A DNA stretch of 64,000 nucleotides from Acrasis kona (GCA_026419775.2 JAOPGA020000576.1:1-64000), one strand, 5' to 3'. Shown: positions 42,370-53,167, numbered from the stretch's first letter. A program made the numbers and translations. The notes: generated from the letters alone by a model not told the origin.

Positions 42370-43413
42370 ATGCACACAACATATCTCGAACCAACATTAC
42401 TTCCATTTGTACGAAGGCAGAAGTACTTCAAAGCTGATATTGTAGCTTGCTTAGCTCTATCGGGAATAAATATGATGTTCCCTAGAATACTTAATAGCTG
42501 GAGTTTTGGTGAAAACCACGTGCAAACTGAATCCCACTTTGTTTTATCTGCACTCTATTCGTAAGAACTATAACTTTATCAGTCTTCTAATTCACAGAAT
42601 CACATTCTTCAATCTAGCTTCGACACTTTCTTCTTTCGTGCCGTTCAACTCGGCAGCCACATCAATACTTCTAAGCATACTACACATAATATTCGCAGGA
42701 AGGAGCTTCCTGATGTACAGTCACCACGGATTTACAATGGGTTTTATGCTATCATTATGTTACAACTTGTACATTGGTGCATCACTTGCCGGCAACTCTT
42801 TGAGAGGCATTTTGAATGAATCCCCAGACGTACCAGTTGAGAAGAGCAAGAAAAACATTTGGAACTATGAAGTGCAGACAGCCATCCTGTACGGAGACAT
42901 AATCCCTCAAGCACTGTTTGGCTTGTTCTTATTTTACAACAACAGCGTAGTTCACTTGATTCTACCATTAGGCTCATCTAACAAAATGTTCTTCACCCAA
43001 GAAGAGCAACTACTCGTTTCCAATTTAGGGTATGTTTTTACTTTATACATAGTTTAAAACTCTTTAGACTTTTAATCATCTCGAATGCTGCAATACAATT
43101 TGCCGCCATTGTTGGCCTCGACTACACGTCAGCCATGAGCAGTGCAGTGTCACATATAGGCTCTGCTTTAATATCAATCTGGTTCATGTTCAGAACGTAC
43201 ATGTACAATCAACATGAAGTCAGCCACTACATGAAAAACAAATTTGCAGTCGGCTTTGTCTTGTGGACATTATTTAATTTAATCTTTGCTCTATTCATCT
43301 ACAATCAAGCACTGGTTGTTGAACGTCGTGAAGTTGTAGTTGAGGAAACTAGACATGAAATCATAACACCAGAGAAGAAAGTCGTCATCGAATACGAAAG
43401 TAGTTTTGCATAA
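42370..43413 (+). CDS. unknown polytopic membrane protein
   Basis: Exons 42370-42560, 42598-43029 and 43068-43413 (37- and 38-nt introns) give 322 aa with about seven hydrophobic segments and a charged C-terminal tail (EETRHEIITPEKKVVIEYE). No signature motif found. Intron phases close cleanly, so the model is firm even though the function is not. Confidence 0.6.
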
Positions 43414-43498
43414 ATAAATTGTATCATGGTTTTTCATAATTTTTTGATCGGTAAAAGTTTGCCTCTTTGGTTACAATATCTATAGAACAAAATTTAAT

Positions 43499-44115
43499 AT
43501 GGAGCCCATACCAGTCCAGGTACCTTTTTTCACAACTTCGGGAGGGAATAAAGTATGCAACAGTACAGCAAAAAATATGTCAATCGAAGGCAGCTACAAT
43601 CCATTCAAAAATATTAGCATGGATGGGAACAATGTCATTGAAGATGGCGTAATTCTTCGAGGTGATTTGGAAAGCATCAAAATCGGACGCTATACCATTT
43701 TATGTAAAAACTGTGTAATAAGACCACCTTCAAACATCGGACAAGGGTATGGCTTTGTTAGATTAAAGACTAAAGATTAGGGAAATTCAACATTTGAGAA
43801 TGAGCATAGGTAGTCATGTTTTAATAGGAGAATCTAGTATTGTTCAATCAGCGCTAATTCACAATTATGTTCAAATTGGAAGAAACTGTGTTATTGTATG
43901 GTAGATTTTTAACAAAACTCACTTTACTTTAGGGACCGAGGTGTATCATTAAGGAGTGTTCCAAAATTGAGGACAACACAGTACTGCCCCCTGACACAGT
44001 AGTGCCTGCATTCACGGTATACTCTGGAAATCCAGCAAAATACAAGGGGGATCTTCCTGAGAGTACGGAACCTACAATGAGGGAACTAACTACATCACAT
44101 TATATAAAGTTGTAA
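43499..44115 (+). CDS. DCTN5: dynactin subunit 5 (p25)
   Basis: Exons 43499-43746, 43781-43895 and 43933-44115 (34- and 37-nt introns) give 181 aa, against 182 in humans. Left-handed beta-helix hexapeptide repeats: TTSGGNKVCN, GVILRGDLESIKIGRY, NCVIRPPSN, IGSHVLIGESSIV, YVQIGRNCVI, RCIIKECSKI, then NTVLPPDTVVPAFTVYSGNPA. p25 sits at the pointed end of the dynactin Arp1 filament with p27, p62 and Arp11 and helps bind endosomal cargo to dynein. It implies a dynein-based transport system. Confidence 0.92.
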
Positions 44116-44486
44116 ATTGTTTATAATAAGCTAAAATGCTATTGATGTTGTCCTAACCACTCAATTAGAAGTATATTGAACCGTATTCAGTCCTTTCATA
44201 TCCACTTATAATGTTATCTTAATCCAATCCCAAACCAAATGAAGTTATAATAATTGTGTATAAAAACCGAAAGATATTATTGCTGTTTGATTGCCGGTAA
44301 CATGTAACGTGCTGAATGGTTAAATATTATTTGTTGACACTTCGCTCCATGACAAGCATTGCCTGGGCTTGTTGTGAAATTTTTGTTGCTTGTAAAGTTT
44401 GGAATTGACCACCCAAATCCGTCCAGAAAAAAGAATTTTATTGTGAAAAGTTTGTGAACAACCCGTCACGCCAAAAGTAATATAAG
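44116..44486. other. intergenic, promoter of RPL24
   Basis: About 370 nt between DCTN5 and RPL24, same strand. A long minus-strand frame over 44438-44698 lies mostly inside the RPL24 first intron and exon and is not coding. No element recognised. Confidence 0.4.
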
Positions 44487-45167
44487 ATGGTAGTCAAGTA
44501 TGTGAATGTTAGGTCATAGTTGGTGGTACTGTAGGATAAAACAATACAAATATACTGTTGTCGCGCACGACACCACCTATGACTTTTATGAACTGTGTGA
44601 ATAACACTTTTATAGGACCGATTTATGTGCATTCTCTGGTTTGAGAATCTACCCAGGACATGGTTTGAGATATGTCCCCGCAACATCCGTACAAACAACC
44701 AGGCCAGTAAGTACAGACTTTGAATTAATAAATGTTAACTTTAAAAGGTCTTCCCATTCATCCACAAGAAGGCAAGAGCCTTGTTCCAACGCCGTCGTAA
44801 CCCCCGTGTAATCTCCTGGTCTCAATTATACAGAAGACAACACAAGAAGGGTAACGTTGAGTTGTTAAAGAAGAGCCGCAAAAAGAAGGTCCAAAGAACC
44901 GACCAAAGAGGTTTTGCTGGTGCTTCCATCGACTTCATCAACGCCCAACGTAGACAAACTGAGGAGCAAAGAAAACAAATCCGTTTGTCAACTAAGAAGG
45001 CTTTGGAAGAGAGAAAGACCAAACTAAACGCCAAGAAGAACGAGCAAAAGAAGAAGCTCGAGGAAGCTAAATTAAGTGGAAAGAAGCCAGCTGCCAAGAC
45101 CGCTCAACAAAAGATTGTACCCAAGAAACAATCCCAACCAAAGGCCAAGTTCACCCAAACAAGGTAA
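44487..45167 (+). CDS. RPL24: 60S ribosomal protein L24 (eL24)
   Basis: Exons 44487-44497 (11 nt), 44616-44706 and 44748-45167 give 173 aa. The start MVVKTDLCAFSGLRIYPGHG matches eL24 (human MKVELCSFSGYKIYPGHG), followed by VFPFIHKKARALFQRRRNPRVISWSQLYRRQHKKG and a long basic helical tail. eL24 forms an intersubunit bridge of the ribosome. The family's zinc-finger cysteines are reduced, as in other eukaryotes. The first intron (118 nt) is by far the longest in the window and can fold (see next feature). Confidence 0.95.
44498..44615 (+). other. long structured first intron of RPL24
   Basis: 118 nt between GTATGT and TTATAG. A stem can form from GTCATAG (about 44513) with CTATGAC (about 44578), extended past a TTG bulge by GTGGT/ACCAC, and an inner TGTCG-CGCA-CGACA hairpin lies just before the closing arm. 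Box C (RUGAUGA) and box D (CUGA) in canonical spacing are not seen, so a C/D snoRNA is not supported. An H/ACA-like or splicing-control structure remains possible. Confidence 0.4.
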
Positions 45168-45492
45168 ATAAATTGAATAACGTCTTGAATTTGAATGTTA
45201 TTATAAATGTTTTTATTTCCATGACGATCTTGTTTGCGCCTTGTACGTTTAAGTTTTGCTTCAGCATCACTTTTAAATGCACACCTTACTCACTCCATCG
45301 ACACATGACCAACAGAAGATAATTAGAAGATATGAATCTTACTGTTCACCAAATCGTGAATATTCAAAAATACAGAAAGATTGGAATGTGATTGAAATCA
45401 CCCTCGTTTCATACAATGATCGGAACAAAAACAATATGGTGAGGAACAATCAAAATTGCTTATATTTATACACGTCACAAACAACTAAACTT
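45168..45492. other. intergenic between convergent genes
   Basis: About 325 nt between RPL24 and the lipase gene. An open + frame (45277-45552) runs into the lipase coding region antisense and shows no domain; I do not call it. Confidence 0.35.
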
Positions 45493-47701
45493 TCATCTCC
45501 TCTTGTTCACCACCTTGCTGTTACTGGATCTTGGGGCTGTGTTGCGGTATGATCTGCCAGATGAGGAGCGTCTTTTAGAATTTGATGACTGTCTGTTACT
45601 TGTCCTTCTTGTTGAGGAGCGTCTTGCACTAGATCTATTTGATGATCTACTGGATCTTGATGATGACCTTCTACGAGAGGATGATGATCTACTTCTAGAT
45701 GACGAACGTCCACTTCTGCTAGAATGTCTTCCACCACGAGATGAAGATCGTCTACTAGATGACCTTCTATTTCCAGATGAGCGTCTACCTCTCGAAGAAG
45801 ATCGTCTATTAGATGACCTTCTATTTCCAGATGAACGTCTACCTCTTGAAGAGGAGCGTCTGTTATTCGACCTTCTTGATCTACTACTTCTACTGGATCT
45901 TCTTGATGAACGTCTACTCGCTCTTCCGCCACGAGATGATCTGTTGCTTCTACCAGATCTTCTTGAAGAACGTCTGCTGTTTGATCTTCTAGAAGAACGT
46001 CCTCCACGAGATGATCTATTGTTTCTACCAGATCTTCTTCTGTTGTTTGAACGTCTACCTCTAGAAGAGGAGCGTCTGTTATTTAGTCTTCTTGAAGAGC
46101 GTCTACCTCTTGAAGAAGAACGTCTGTTAGTAGACCTTCTACCTCTTGAAGAACGTCTACCTCTTGAAGAAGAGCGTCTGTTATTACCAGACCTCCTGGA
46201 TGATCTATTACTTCTACGCGAGCGAGAAGATGATCTCCTTGAAGAACGTCTATTGTTTGAGCGACGAGATGATCTGCTATTTCTGCTATATCTCCTCGAT
46301 GATGAACGTCTACCTCTGGAGCCCCTACGACTACGAGAAGAATAACGTCTGTTGTTTGAACGTCTACTTGCTCGTCCACTACGGGAAGATCTGTTATTTC
46401 TACTTGATCTTCTTGATGAACGTCTGCTGTTCGAACGTCTACCTCTTGAAGAGGAGCGTCTGTTGTTTGATCTTCTTGAAGAGCGTCTTCCACGAGACGA
46501 AGAACGTCTGTTGGTAGACCTTCTTGAAGAGCGTCTTTGATCTCTTCTGGATGCGTTTCTGTTGCTTAGCGAATAACGTTTATTGTTGGAGCGTCTCGAA
46601 CTGTTTGACCTGCTGTGAGTGTTTGAGCGTCTGTCTCTTCTGTCACTTTTATCTGAACGTCTCTGGCGTTTTGTGTCAGAATCTGAAGAATGAGGTTGGT
46701 TGGCTGCTAAGAAGTTGAGCAATCCATGGAGGCTCAAAGTGGGCGTCTTGTCTTGAATGGATGGATTTTTGGAGATGAGATTCATGGGTCGGAGTCTTCT
46801 TGAAACGATTCTTAGTTTTGATGGTTCGCTTGGGAATTGGTTTTCTAATTCTGGTTTGTCTTTGGTTGCACGATCGTAGGAAGGCAACAAGTGGTCTAGA
46901 ATGCGAGCGCCTATTCCATTTTCCTCTCCAGTTGACACGACCACCTTTTTACCAACATGTTCGAATCCAATCATTCCCATGGGTATGTTCGGAACTGCGT
47001 CTTCAATTGTTTTGCCTTTTACTGTGTAACTGTCGATTACTCTTGTGTTGTCGGGAACTCTTGAATTGTATTGTTCAACAAACTTTGCATCACCTGTTCT
47101 TGGCGAACCTACTGTGATTACACGAGGGTTTTTGATGCCGTATTTGTCTTTGGCATAAGCACTTGCTATGGTAGCAACAGCACCTCCCTGTGAGTGCCCA
47201 GTAAACTCTACGCTGTAACCTTTCTACATCAGAATTAATTTTGTTTACAAAAGTATGAGACTTTACTTTAACATATGGCATGGTTGCATCAAATACTTTT
47301 TCTTCAGTCTTTTTGAATTCATTTAAAAAGCCTCGATGCACTTTTCCATAATCAACATCACCAACTACAAGTGGTACTTTCCTTGCGTCTAAATTGGTCA
47401 GTACAAATAATGGTTGTTAGGTACCCAAGTCATGTGCCCAGTCCATCAAATTGGCAGGCTCGGTTCCGCCGTATGCAATCACCACCTTCTTTTCTTCATC
47501 GTTTACAAACACTTTGTCTTTGTCATGCGTTTGCCTGTAGACATACTCAGTCCTCCATCCTGCTGGCGCCTCTTGATTGTCTTTTGATGCAGACAACAAA
47601 AACTGCACCATGTCATTAATTCTGTTGTTTTGACTTGATGCGACAAGCCCAGACAAGGAACAGAAAAGCAGAACGAACAAAGAGTAGTAAAACGTCCTCA
47701 T
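45493..47701 (-). CDS. secreted class-3 lipase with long Arg/Ser-rich C-terminal tail
   Basis: Exons 47701-47425, 47388-47267 and 47223-45493 (36- and 43-nt introns) give 709 aa. Signal peptide (FYYSLFVLLFCSLSGLVAS), then a lipase_3 domain (about 25-300): AYGGTEPANLMDWAHDL, GDVDYGKVHRGFLNEF, the nucleophile GHSQGGA (Ser about 143), VGSPRTGD and a catalytic-type His in GFEHVGKK. From about residue 323 to the end the protein is almost only Arg, Ser, Asn and Gly in RRSSSRGRR-type repeats. RS domains normally belong to nuclear splicing factors, so the combination with a signal peptide is odd. A polycationic tail could bind nucleic acid, cell wall or negatively charged prey surfaces. I checked the junctions: one open frame covers both parts, so it is not a missed gene boundary unless assembly is wrong. 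Confidence 0.82.
45520..46660 (-). repeat. Arg/Ser codon repeat tract (about 1.1 kb)
   Basis: Imperfect units built from AGACGTTCTTCT/AGACGCTC-type codons. A ~45-60-nt higher-order unit encoding NNRRSSSRGRRS recurs about fifteen times. The tract makes long open frames in all phases of both strands, which are shadows. Confidence 0.85.
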
Positions 47702-48637
47702 CGGTCAGGTCAGTACTGTCCGGAGTTTCGACTCCGTTTTGTGGTTTACTGTTTTGTACAAATAGGGTAATAACTATTAAAAAATTGTAAAACCGACAGT
47801 TCGACTGACCCTTCAATCAACTTTGAATTTAAATGGAACCAACACACGGTGTTCCGTCCATTTGATTCACAGTATCACATAGATTACAGCAAATGCGGAT
47901 AGTGTTGATATTGAAGAATTCGAATAAGAATTGGCGAAAATTCAAATAATTTCGATTTTCGTATTTATCTTTTCGAAGCAAGCGAATAAAGTTAGGCTAT
48001 TTCTAATGGATACATACAATGGATACTTGATCGTCGAAATCGTTACATAAAACCAATTAAAAGAACACATTTTACTGGGCAGTCTAATATAAGCCCGATG
48101 TACCGCCAATGCGATAACATAATAGCAACAGAACTGGGAACTTTCCATTGTTAAAAAGTGGAGCAGATCCTTCCAATTGTTACAAACCTCTGACATGTAG
48201 ATAAGAAGAAGTGTGACAAAACATATATTCTTGATGAGCCTAATAACATAACTAAACGAATATATTTGACTTTATTCCACATGATCATGTGATTGAACTT
48301 GATCATATTCAAATAAATCAATTTACCCAACCGTCCATCTATTATCAATAGACAAGCTAGTCCAAAACACACTCGCGATAATATTTAATTTGTTACTTCC
48401 GTTATTGACTTGCTTTAGTCAGTATGATTCTACTCTATGGAATCCAGGACATTTTTTCTTTTTTTATTTGCAATCAAATGATAAGCGCAGAAATAACTCC
48501 TGTTTCTACAAAACCTCCGTTAAATGGAGAAAATTAACATACCGAACCAATGGACTTTGTTGTGCACGGAGATGCCGTAATTACCCCATTATAAATTGAC
48601 GAATAGCATCGGTATTCAATTCAAGTTAAATCAAAAA
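47702..48637. other. intergenic between divergent lipase and cysteine-rich genes
   Basis: About 935 nt. From about 47935 onward it belongs to arm 2 of the inverted duplication (upstream region of the cysteine-rich gene). The first 230 nt are unique. Frames seen here are short or TTG-started. Confidence 0.45.
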
Positions 48638-49668
48638 ATGATCAAGTCATTCTTACTATCGCTCATCCTACTAGCTGCCTTCGCTCAATGCTTAAGACCT
48701 TGCCCACCTGGTCAGGTTTGGGCTACTGATTTCTTCGTGCCCAAATGCATTGCTTGTGCAGTGGGAAACTATTGCCCAGGAGATGAAAAGATGTATAGCT
48801 GCCCCGAACACACCTACGCAGAATATACTGGCCTCAGCAAATGCCTACCATGTGAGCACCCAACTGAAGATAAAGTGCTATGCATGCTGCCAGACATTCA
48901 ACCAGACATTAAAGAGCTAATCTTGACAAGAGAGTATTCAGGAGTAACAACCATTACCAAAATCAACGTCAAAAGCACACAACACTTCTTCTACGCCGGA
49001 AGCATTTGGCCGTCAGTAATCTTCAACATTGTTCAAAACTCCACTCCACCAGCTACCCTAACCTTATACGCATCAAACACAACAGGAACACCCTCTGAAG
49101 AGAACCACACTCTAAAGATTACTGGAGATAGTGTTTCCACGATGCTACCTGTTGGAAAGTATAGCCATGCACTAAAGAGAATGATTACAGGACCCACTTA
49201 CTTCACCTTGGAGGTCAACAGACCTACATCCATTAACATTGGAAGTTTTATTGGCACCGAAGAAAATATTGATGTTGTATTGGAGCCAGGAATCAAGTCA
49301 AAGTACATACTAAAACAAAGACTATTCGACGGAGTAACTTACTATCGATTCATCGTGCCCAATCTACAAAAGTCGAACGTGACACTTACTCTTCCTACTC
49401 CTGATGTTCCTGACAGATATTTCTTTTTTGAAGGTACTTTGTTTTGGAGTGGCGACAAAAGTGTCAAGTATCCTAATCCATTAAACAAAGAGATTGTGGT
49501 TACGGACAAGCGTGATAATACACTTTCGATCTCTGTTGTGGATGATTCGGATGTGGTGATTGGATTGGCACTTAAAGCACATGTTTTGAAGGAGACATTT
49601 GGAGAGGTGTTAGTTAATGTGATTCCATTATAAAAAGCCTTTCAATATTTGTTGTTGTTGTTGTTTGA
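47935..49668 (+). repeat. inverted segmental duplication, arm 2 (partner 13375-15040)
   Basis: Reverse-complement match to 13375-15040: starts near TTCGATTTTCGTATTTATC, runs through the ATGGATACATACAATGG block (48007), the CCTCCGTTAAATGGAG block (48521) and the full cysteine-rich gene, and ends shortly after the stop codon at GTTGTTGTTG. The copies differ by substitutions and small indels upstream, with about 94% identity at the protein level by eye. Confidence 0.9.
48638..49633 (+). CDS. secreted cysteine-rich protein, copy 2
   Basis: 331 aa from ATG 48638, same length and frame as copy 1. Signal peptide (MIKSFLLSLILLAAFAQC), cysteine-rich start (RPCPPGQVW, CIACAVGNYCPGDE, YSCPEHTYAEYTG), beta-rich remainder with glycosylation sequons. 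Differences from copy 1 include FWDTD to VWATD, STRP to STPP, QSLFDGA to QRLFDGV and a cluster TGERGI to TDKRDN. All cysteines in the N-terminal block are kept in both. Confidence 0.8.
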   Translation: MIKSFLLSLILLAAFAQCLRPCPPGQVWATDFFVPKCIACAVGNYCPGDEKMYSCPEHTYAEYTGLSKCLPCEHPTEDKVLCMLPDIQPDIKELILTREYSGVTTITKINVKSTQHFFYAGSIWPSVIFNIVQNSTPPATLTLYASNTTGTPSEENHTLKITGDSVSTMLPVGKYSHALKRMITGPTYFTLEVNRPTSINIGSFIGTEENIDVVLEPGIKSKYILKQRLFDGVTYYRFIVPNLQKSNVTLTLPTPDVPDRYFFFEGTLFWSGDKSVKYPNPLNKEIVVTDKRDNTLSISVVDDSDVVIGLALKAHVLKETFGEVLVNVIPL

Positions 49669-49774
49669 TCTTTTAAATGACTAATACATAAGCTTGAATA
49701 CCGATGTTTTATAATTGACACACTAAGAAATTTTCTATCAAATAAACGTCCTTTTTGTAATACTTTTTCACAAT

Positions 49775-51631
49775 ATGAACACACTTACCAGGAGAGTTCT
49801 ATGTAGCAACTCTATATCAAACTATCGATTATACTCAATGTCGAAGGAGTACAAGGATGCACTTCTTCAAAACATTTCAATCACGGAACAAATGAAGGAG
49901 CAATTGTTGAAGAACAAGCGCATGTCAAGACACCGGTTCACGAGAGAATATGTTGCCAAAACACAAGAACAAATACAAGCGTACAAACAACTCAATGATC
50001 CTGTAAATCTACTCGAACAGTATCAACAACTTTCATCATTTGCAAAAACAGACTTGCCCAAGAATGTTGCTTTAAACAAAAAAGATCTATATGAAAACCT
50101 CATACTCCAAAGTTTCACCAGCTTCTTATTCCCATCCGAGGAAGAGGATTTTGCCGAGACAGTCTCTGCTTTTATACATACTTGTGCCGAATCATTTTTC
50201 AATCTCAAAACACACGCTCTACAAATGCACAACGTGGGTCTCACAGATCAAACGCAAATCAACGAACTCGCACTCGTCGATCGCTACATTTACTTCTTCG
50301 TGGAAAGTTTTCTGCAAATACCGGGCACATTCGACGCACAAGAATTGAGCGAATTGGTCAAAGTCTATTTGGGCCTCGAGTCAACCGACCAACTCGACAC
50401 GACCATCACGCTCGTAGAATATGCAAAGCGCAACACCAGACACAAATGCCGAACCATTGCCGAAAACATTTTGAGATCAAAATTAGAAAAAACAAGATCG
50501 GCCACATCCCAATTGGATCCATCCACACATGCCAAACATTTACTCACCCTCAACTCCATCGAGACCAACATTTTATTCAACCTTGCAGAAATGGCCAGCA
50601 GTAAATTCCGATTCGAACATGCGCTCGAATACTACAAACAAGCAATGGAAAGCATTTCGTCCTCGTCGGATGTTTCGCAAAAGATGGAATTAGCACATTT
50701 GATCACTTACAACGTTGCGCGTGCTTATGCCTTGAGCGGTCAACAAGAACAAGCACATGTCGCATTACAACAAGTCTTATCGAATAGCAAAGACGAACAG
50801 CTCAAGTCCCAAGCCTTAGTTTTATTCGGTTGGTTGACTTGTAACGTTCATTGTAACGACGACTTGCTCAAAATTCACGATGCCTATCCAAAGGCTATTA
50901 CTGCCATTAAAAAGGGGTGCTTGGAGTTGAAGATTTCGGTGGGACCCAATCACCCCGATTACCTGATGGCAATGTATCGCCTTGCTTATTGCTACGACAT
51001 GGAATCTGCATTTCAGCTCGATGACCAATCTAGAAATGCGCTCTTGATGGATGCCGATCAAATTTACTTTCAGATTCATCAATCCATCAGTCAAGTTCAA
51101 AGCATCGAGGACATTGGCAGGATGTTGAGCGTTGATGATTTGAATGATTTGAGCGCCATCGTTAAGGTTTATAAAGATAATGGTGGCGACGTGGGTAACA
51201 TCGGTCAGGACTTGATGGTTCCTTTGATGGCCGTTCATAGCATTCATCTGGGCAACCGATACTTGCACATGTTTGATGACTGCGAAAGGGCCATTTTCTA
51301 CTATGAAAGAGCCATAAAGAGCGTGAACGATGCGATGGGCGACGAGGAGCTGTGTTACGAGAGAGAATATGCGGAAAGGTCTTTAATAAAGTGTTTGGTG
51401 AGGTGTAAACAGTTTGAAAGGGCTGATGACTTGTGCGACGTGCATTTGAAGCGTATTAAAAATAAAATAGGAACCAAAGCGCCTTATTATCAATATTGTG
51501 AACAATGTTTGGGGTTTTATTTTCGTACGGAACAGGAACTGACGATACCCCATGATATCGAAAGTACTGTTGGTTTTGAAGACGAAGCCACTTTACAATT
51601 AGAAAAATTAGAGCGAGATAAAAAAATTTAG
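49775..51631 (+). CDS. TPR-like helical protein of unknown function
   Basis: Single exon, 618 aa. Helical throughout; TPR-like pairs are clear at about 265-330 (FNLAEMASSKFRFEHALEYYKQAM, YNVARAYALSGQQEQAHVAL) and 500-600 (ERAIFYYERAIKSV, ERADDLCDVHL). The N-terminus (MNTLTRRVLCSNSISNYRLYS) is basic and Ser-rich like a mitochondrial presequence, with another Met at the end of that segment. No catalytic motif. Confidence 0.6.
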   Translation: MNTLTRRVLCSNSISNYRLYSMSKEYKDALLQNISITEQMKEQLLKNKRMSRHRFTREYVAKTQEQIQAYKQLNDPVNLLEQYQQLSSFAKTDLPKNVALNKKDLYENLILQSFTSFLFPSEEEDFAETVSAFIHTCAESFFNLKTHALQMHNVGLTDQTQINELALVDRYIYFFVESFLQIPGTFDAQELSELVKVYLGLESTDQLDTTITLVEYAKRNTRHKCRTIAENILRSKLEKTRSATSQLDPSTHAKHLLTLNSIETNILFNLAEMASSKFRFEHALEYYKQAMESISSSSDVSQKMELAHLITYNVARAYALSGQQEQAHVALQQVLSNSKDEQLKSQALVLFGWLTCNVHCNDDLLKIHDAYPKAITAIKKGCLELKISVGPNHPDYLMAMYRLAYCYDMESAFQLDDQSRNALLMDADQIYFQIHQSISQVQSIEDIGRMLSVDDLNDLSAIVKVYKDNGGDVGNIGQDLMVPLMAVHSIHLGNRYLHMFDDCERAIFYYERAIKSVNDAMGDEELCYEREYAERSLIKCLVRCKQFERADDLCDVHLKRIKNKIGTKAPYYQYCEQCLGFYFRTEQELTIPHDIESTVGFEDEATLQLEKLERDKKI

Positions 51632-51663
51632 TATCTAGATGGAAGCACACTGCTAAACTTAAC

Positions 51664-51888
51664 ATGGAAAATTATAAATTGTTAATGTTCACTGATCCCT
51701 TGAAGGAGGACGAGAAGGAGAAGTTTCTGGATAAAATTAAATCGTTAGAAGAGAGCATAAGTGCTGAGCCGGACGAAGAGTATTTTTTGAGGAATTTGGC
51801 TGATGACGAGCTTCATCGACTGGTCATAAAGAATTTATCAGAGACTGAAATGGAGGAGACGCTTGCCTTGGTAAATAATAATAATTAA
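51664..51888 (+). CDS. small acidic helical protein (74 aa)
   Basis: ATG 51664 is 33 nt after the TPR gene's stop on the same strand. Charged helices (KEDEKEKFLDKIKSLEESI, DELHRLVIKNLSETEMEETL). No family recognised. Convergent with the carrier gene, 10 nt away. Confidence 0.5.
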   Translation: MENYKLLMFTDPLKEDEKEKFLDKIKSLEESISAEPDEEYFLRNLADDELHRLVIKNLSETEMEETLALVNNNN

Positions 51889-51898
51889 ATATTTTTAA

Positions 51899-53052
51899 TC
51901 ATTTTTCTGACCACAAATTTAATAAATATTCATAAACTGTGAATGATATGCTGACCGCAGGAACGACTTTGTAATAATTGATGCTTAATCCCTTGAATAA
52001 TGCTTGCCACCCTTCATTTCTAATGATTTGCCTGATGTTATATAAAGTACTCTTGCTGTGGTCGATTTGTTTGGTGTTGCTCGAATATCCGGATGTCTGC
52101 ATCCTTCTTCTCACCACATCTAGAGGGTAGGCAACAGTTTGTCCAAATGCGCCTGCAATTCCACCACACAGGACTTTAGCAGGGGTTGGTACAAGGGAGG
52201 AATCTCCGTAATAAGATGACATGAGGGATCTAAGTGTCTCGTAAGAAGAAAAATTGACTCCAGCATCTTTCTGTGTTAGTTAAAATACATCAAGCACAAC
52301 TTACAAGGAAGAATGCCCCATCTAGTTCACGTAAAGTGATGACCACTAGTTGAGTTTAATAAAAAGAATGTGTACTTACAGCGTTGGTCCTACTCCTACG
52401 AACCTAAAAACGTAAGAAGCTGCAACGATTAAACTTACATTCCCCTCAGGCCCTCAACTTTGTAATATTTACGTATAGCCTGGAATAACCCACCTTGGTG
52501 ATCGACGTCTATGGCCATCCTGGCCCTCACAAGATCTAAAGGGTATGTACAAGAGACGGAGACAACACCCGCAGTTGACCCTGCGAGCATTGATAAGAGT
52601 GCAGTCTTGAGGGTAGGGTTCTTGTTGGCACCACGTGGTGGGAGGTTTAATAATTTATTGGCAAATTCGTAGCTGATGTTATTATATCGGTTTGAATCAG
52701 GTGTTACGTGGTGAATCTTGATGCTTGGTAAAATTATAATGTAACCATTAGCTTACTGGACTGCAGCGTAGGGGAATACTCTTGCTATTGTGGCGCTATT
52801 TCCTTTAAATAGCGCGCTTTTCCCCTCATGTTTGCTAATCATTTTGAGTTTTTTATATACTCCATCATATGGTTTGTATTTTTCGTGGTCCGTCTGTATA
52901 ATGATTTTGACTCGTTCGAGTGGCGCTATAAATGTTTTTGCAGTAATTCCTGCCAGCCCTCCAGATACAAAAGGTACTGCAAACGACCTGATGGTGTGTT
53001 TCTTGTCCTCCATTCCTTTTACAAAATCTGAGTCGAACTTGAATTTGTTCAT
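51899..53052 (-). CDS. mitochondrial carrier (SLC25) family protein with microexons
   Basis: Six exons: 53052-52757, 52716-52708 (9 nt), 52672-52439, 52403-52380 (24 nt), 52321-52305 (17 nt), 52266-51899; introns 40, 35, 35, 58 and 38 nt. They close to 315 aa and restore every carrier hallmark: PLERVK, PLDLVR and PLDVVR (one per repeat), FPYAAVQFTTYEFANK across the 9-nt exon, and GPTLWGILPYAGVNFSSYE across the 24- and 17-nt exons. Overall it looks closest to the CoA/ADP-type carriers (SLC25A42/A16, Leu5), by the F-P-Y-A-A-x-Q-F motif, but the substrate is a guess. Inner mitochondrial membrane. The 58-nt intron could hide another small feature, but no in-frame reading is better. Confidence 0.88.
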
Positions 53053-53167
53053 GACATTTACGAAATAACATGTTATTCGTTAGAGATGATGTCTCCAAAC
53101 ACCAAACAACAGGAAAATAAACCACCATTTCTTTTCAAAAAATATTTACAAGTTTATTCTTTAGAAT

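Noticed and set aside
44438-44698. Minus-strand frame over the RPL24 start
   Set aside because: Lies across the RPL24 first intron and second exon on the opposite strand.
45277-45552. 91-codon plus-strand frame after RPL24
   Set aside because: Runs antisense into the lipase 3' end and shows no recognisable feature.
45503-46540. Long plus-strand and alternate minus-strand frames over the RS repeat
   Set aside because: Codon-repeat composition keeps all frames open; products are Leu/Glu/Asp or Val/Asp/His repeats without a fold, and the lipase frame explains the tract.
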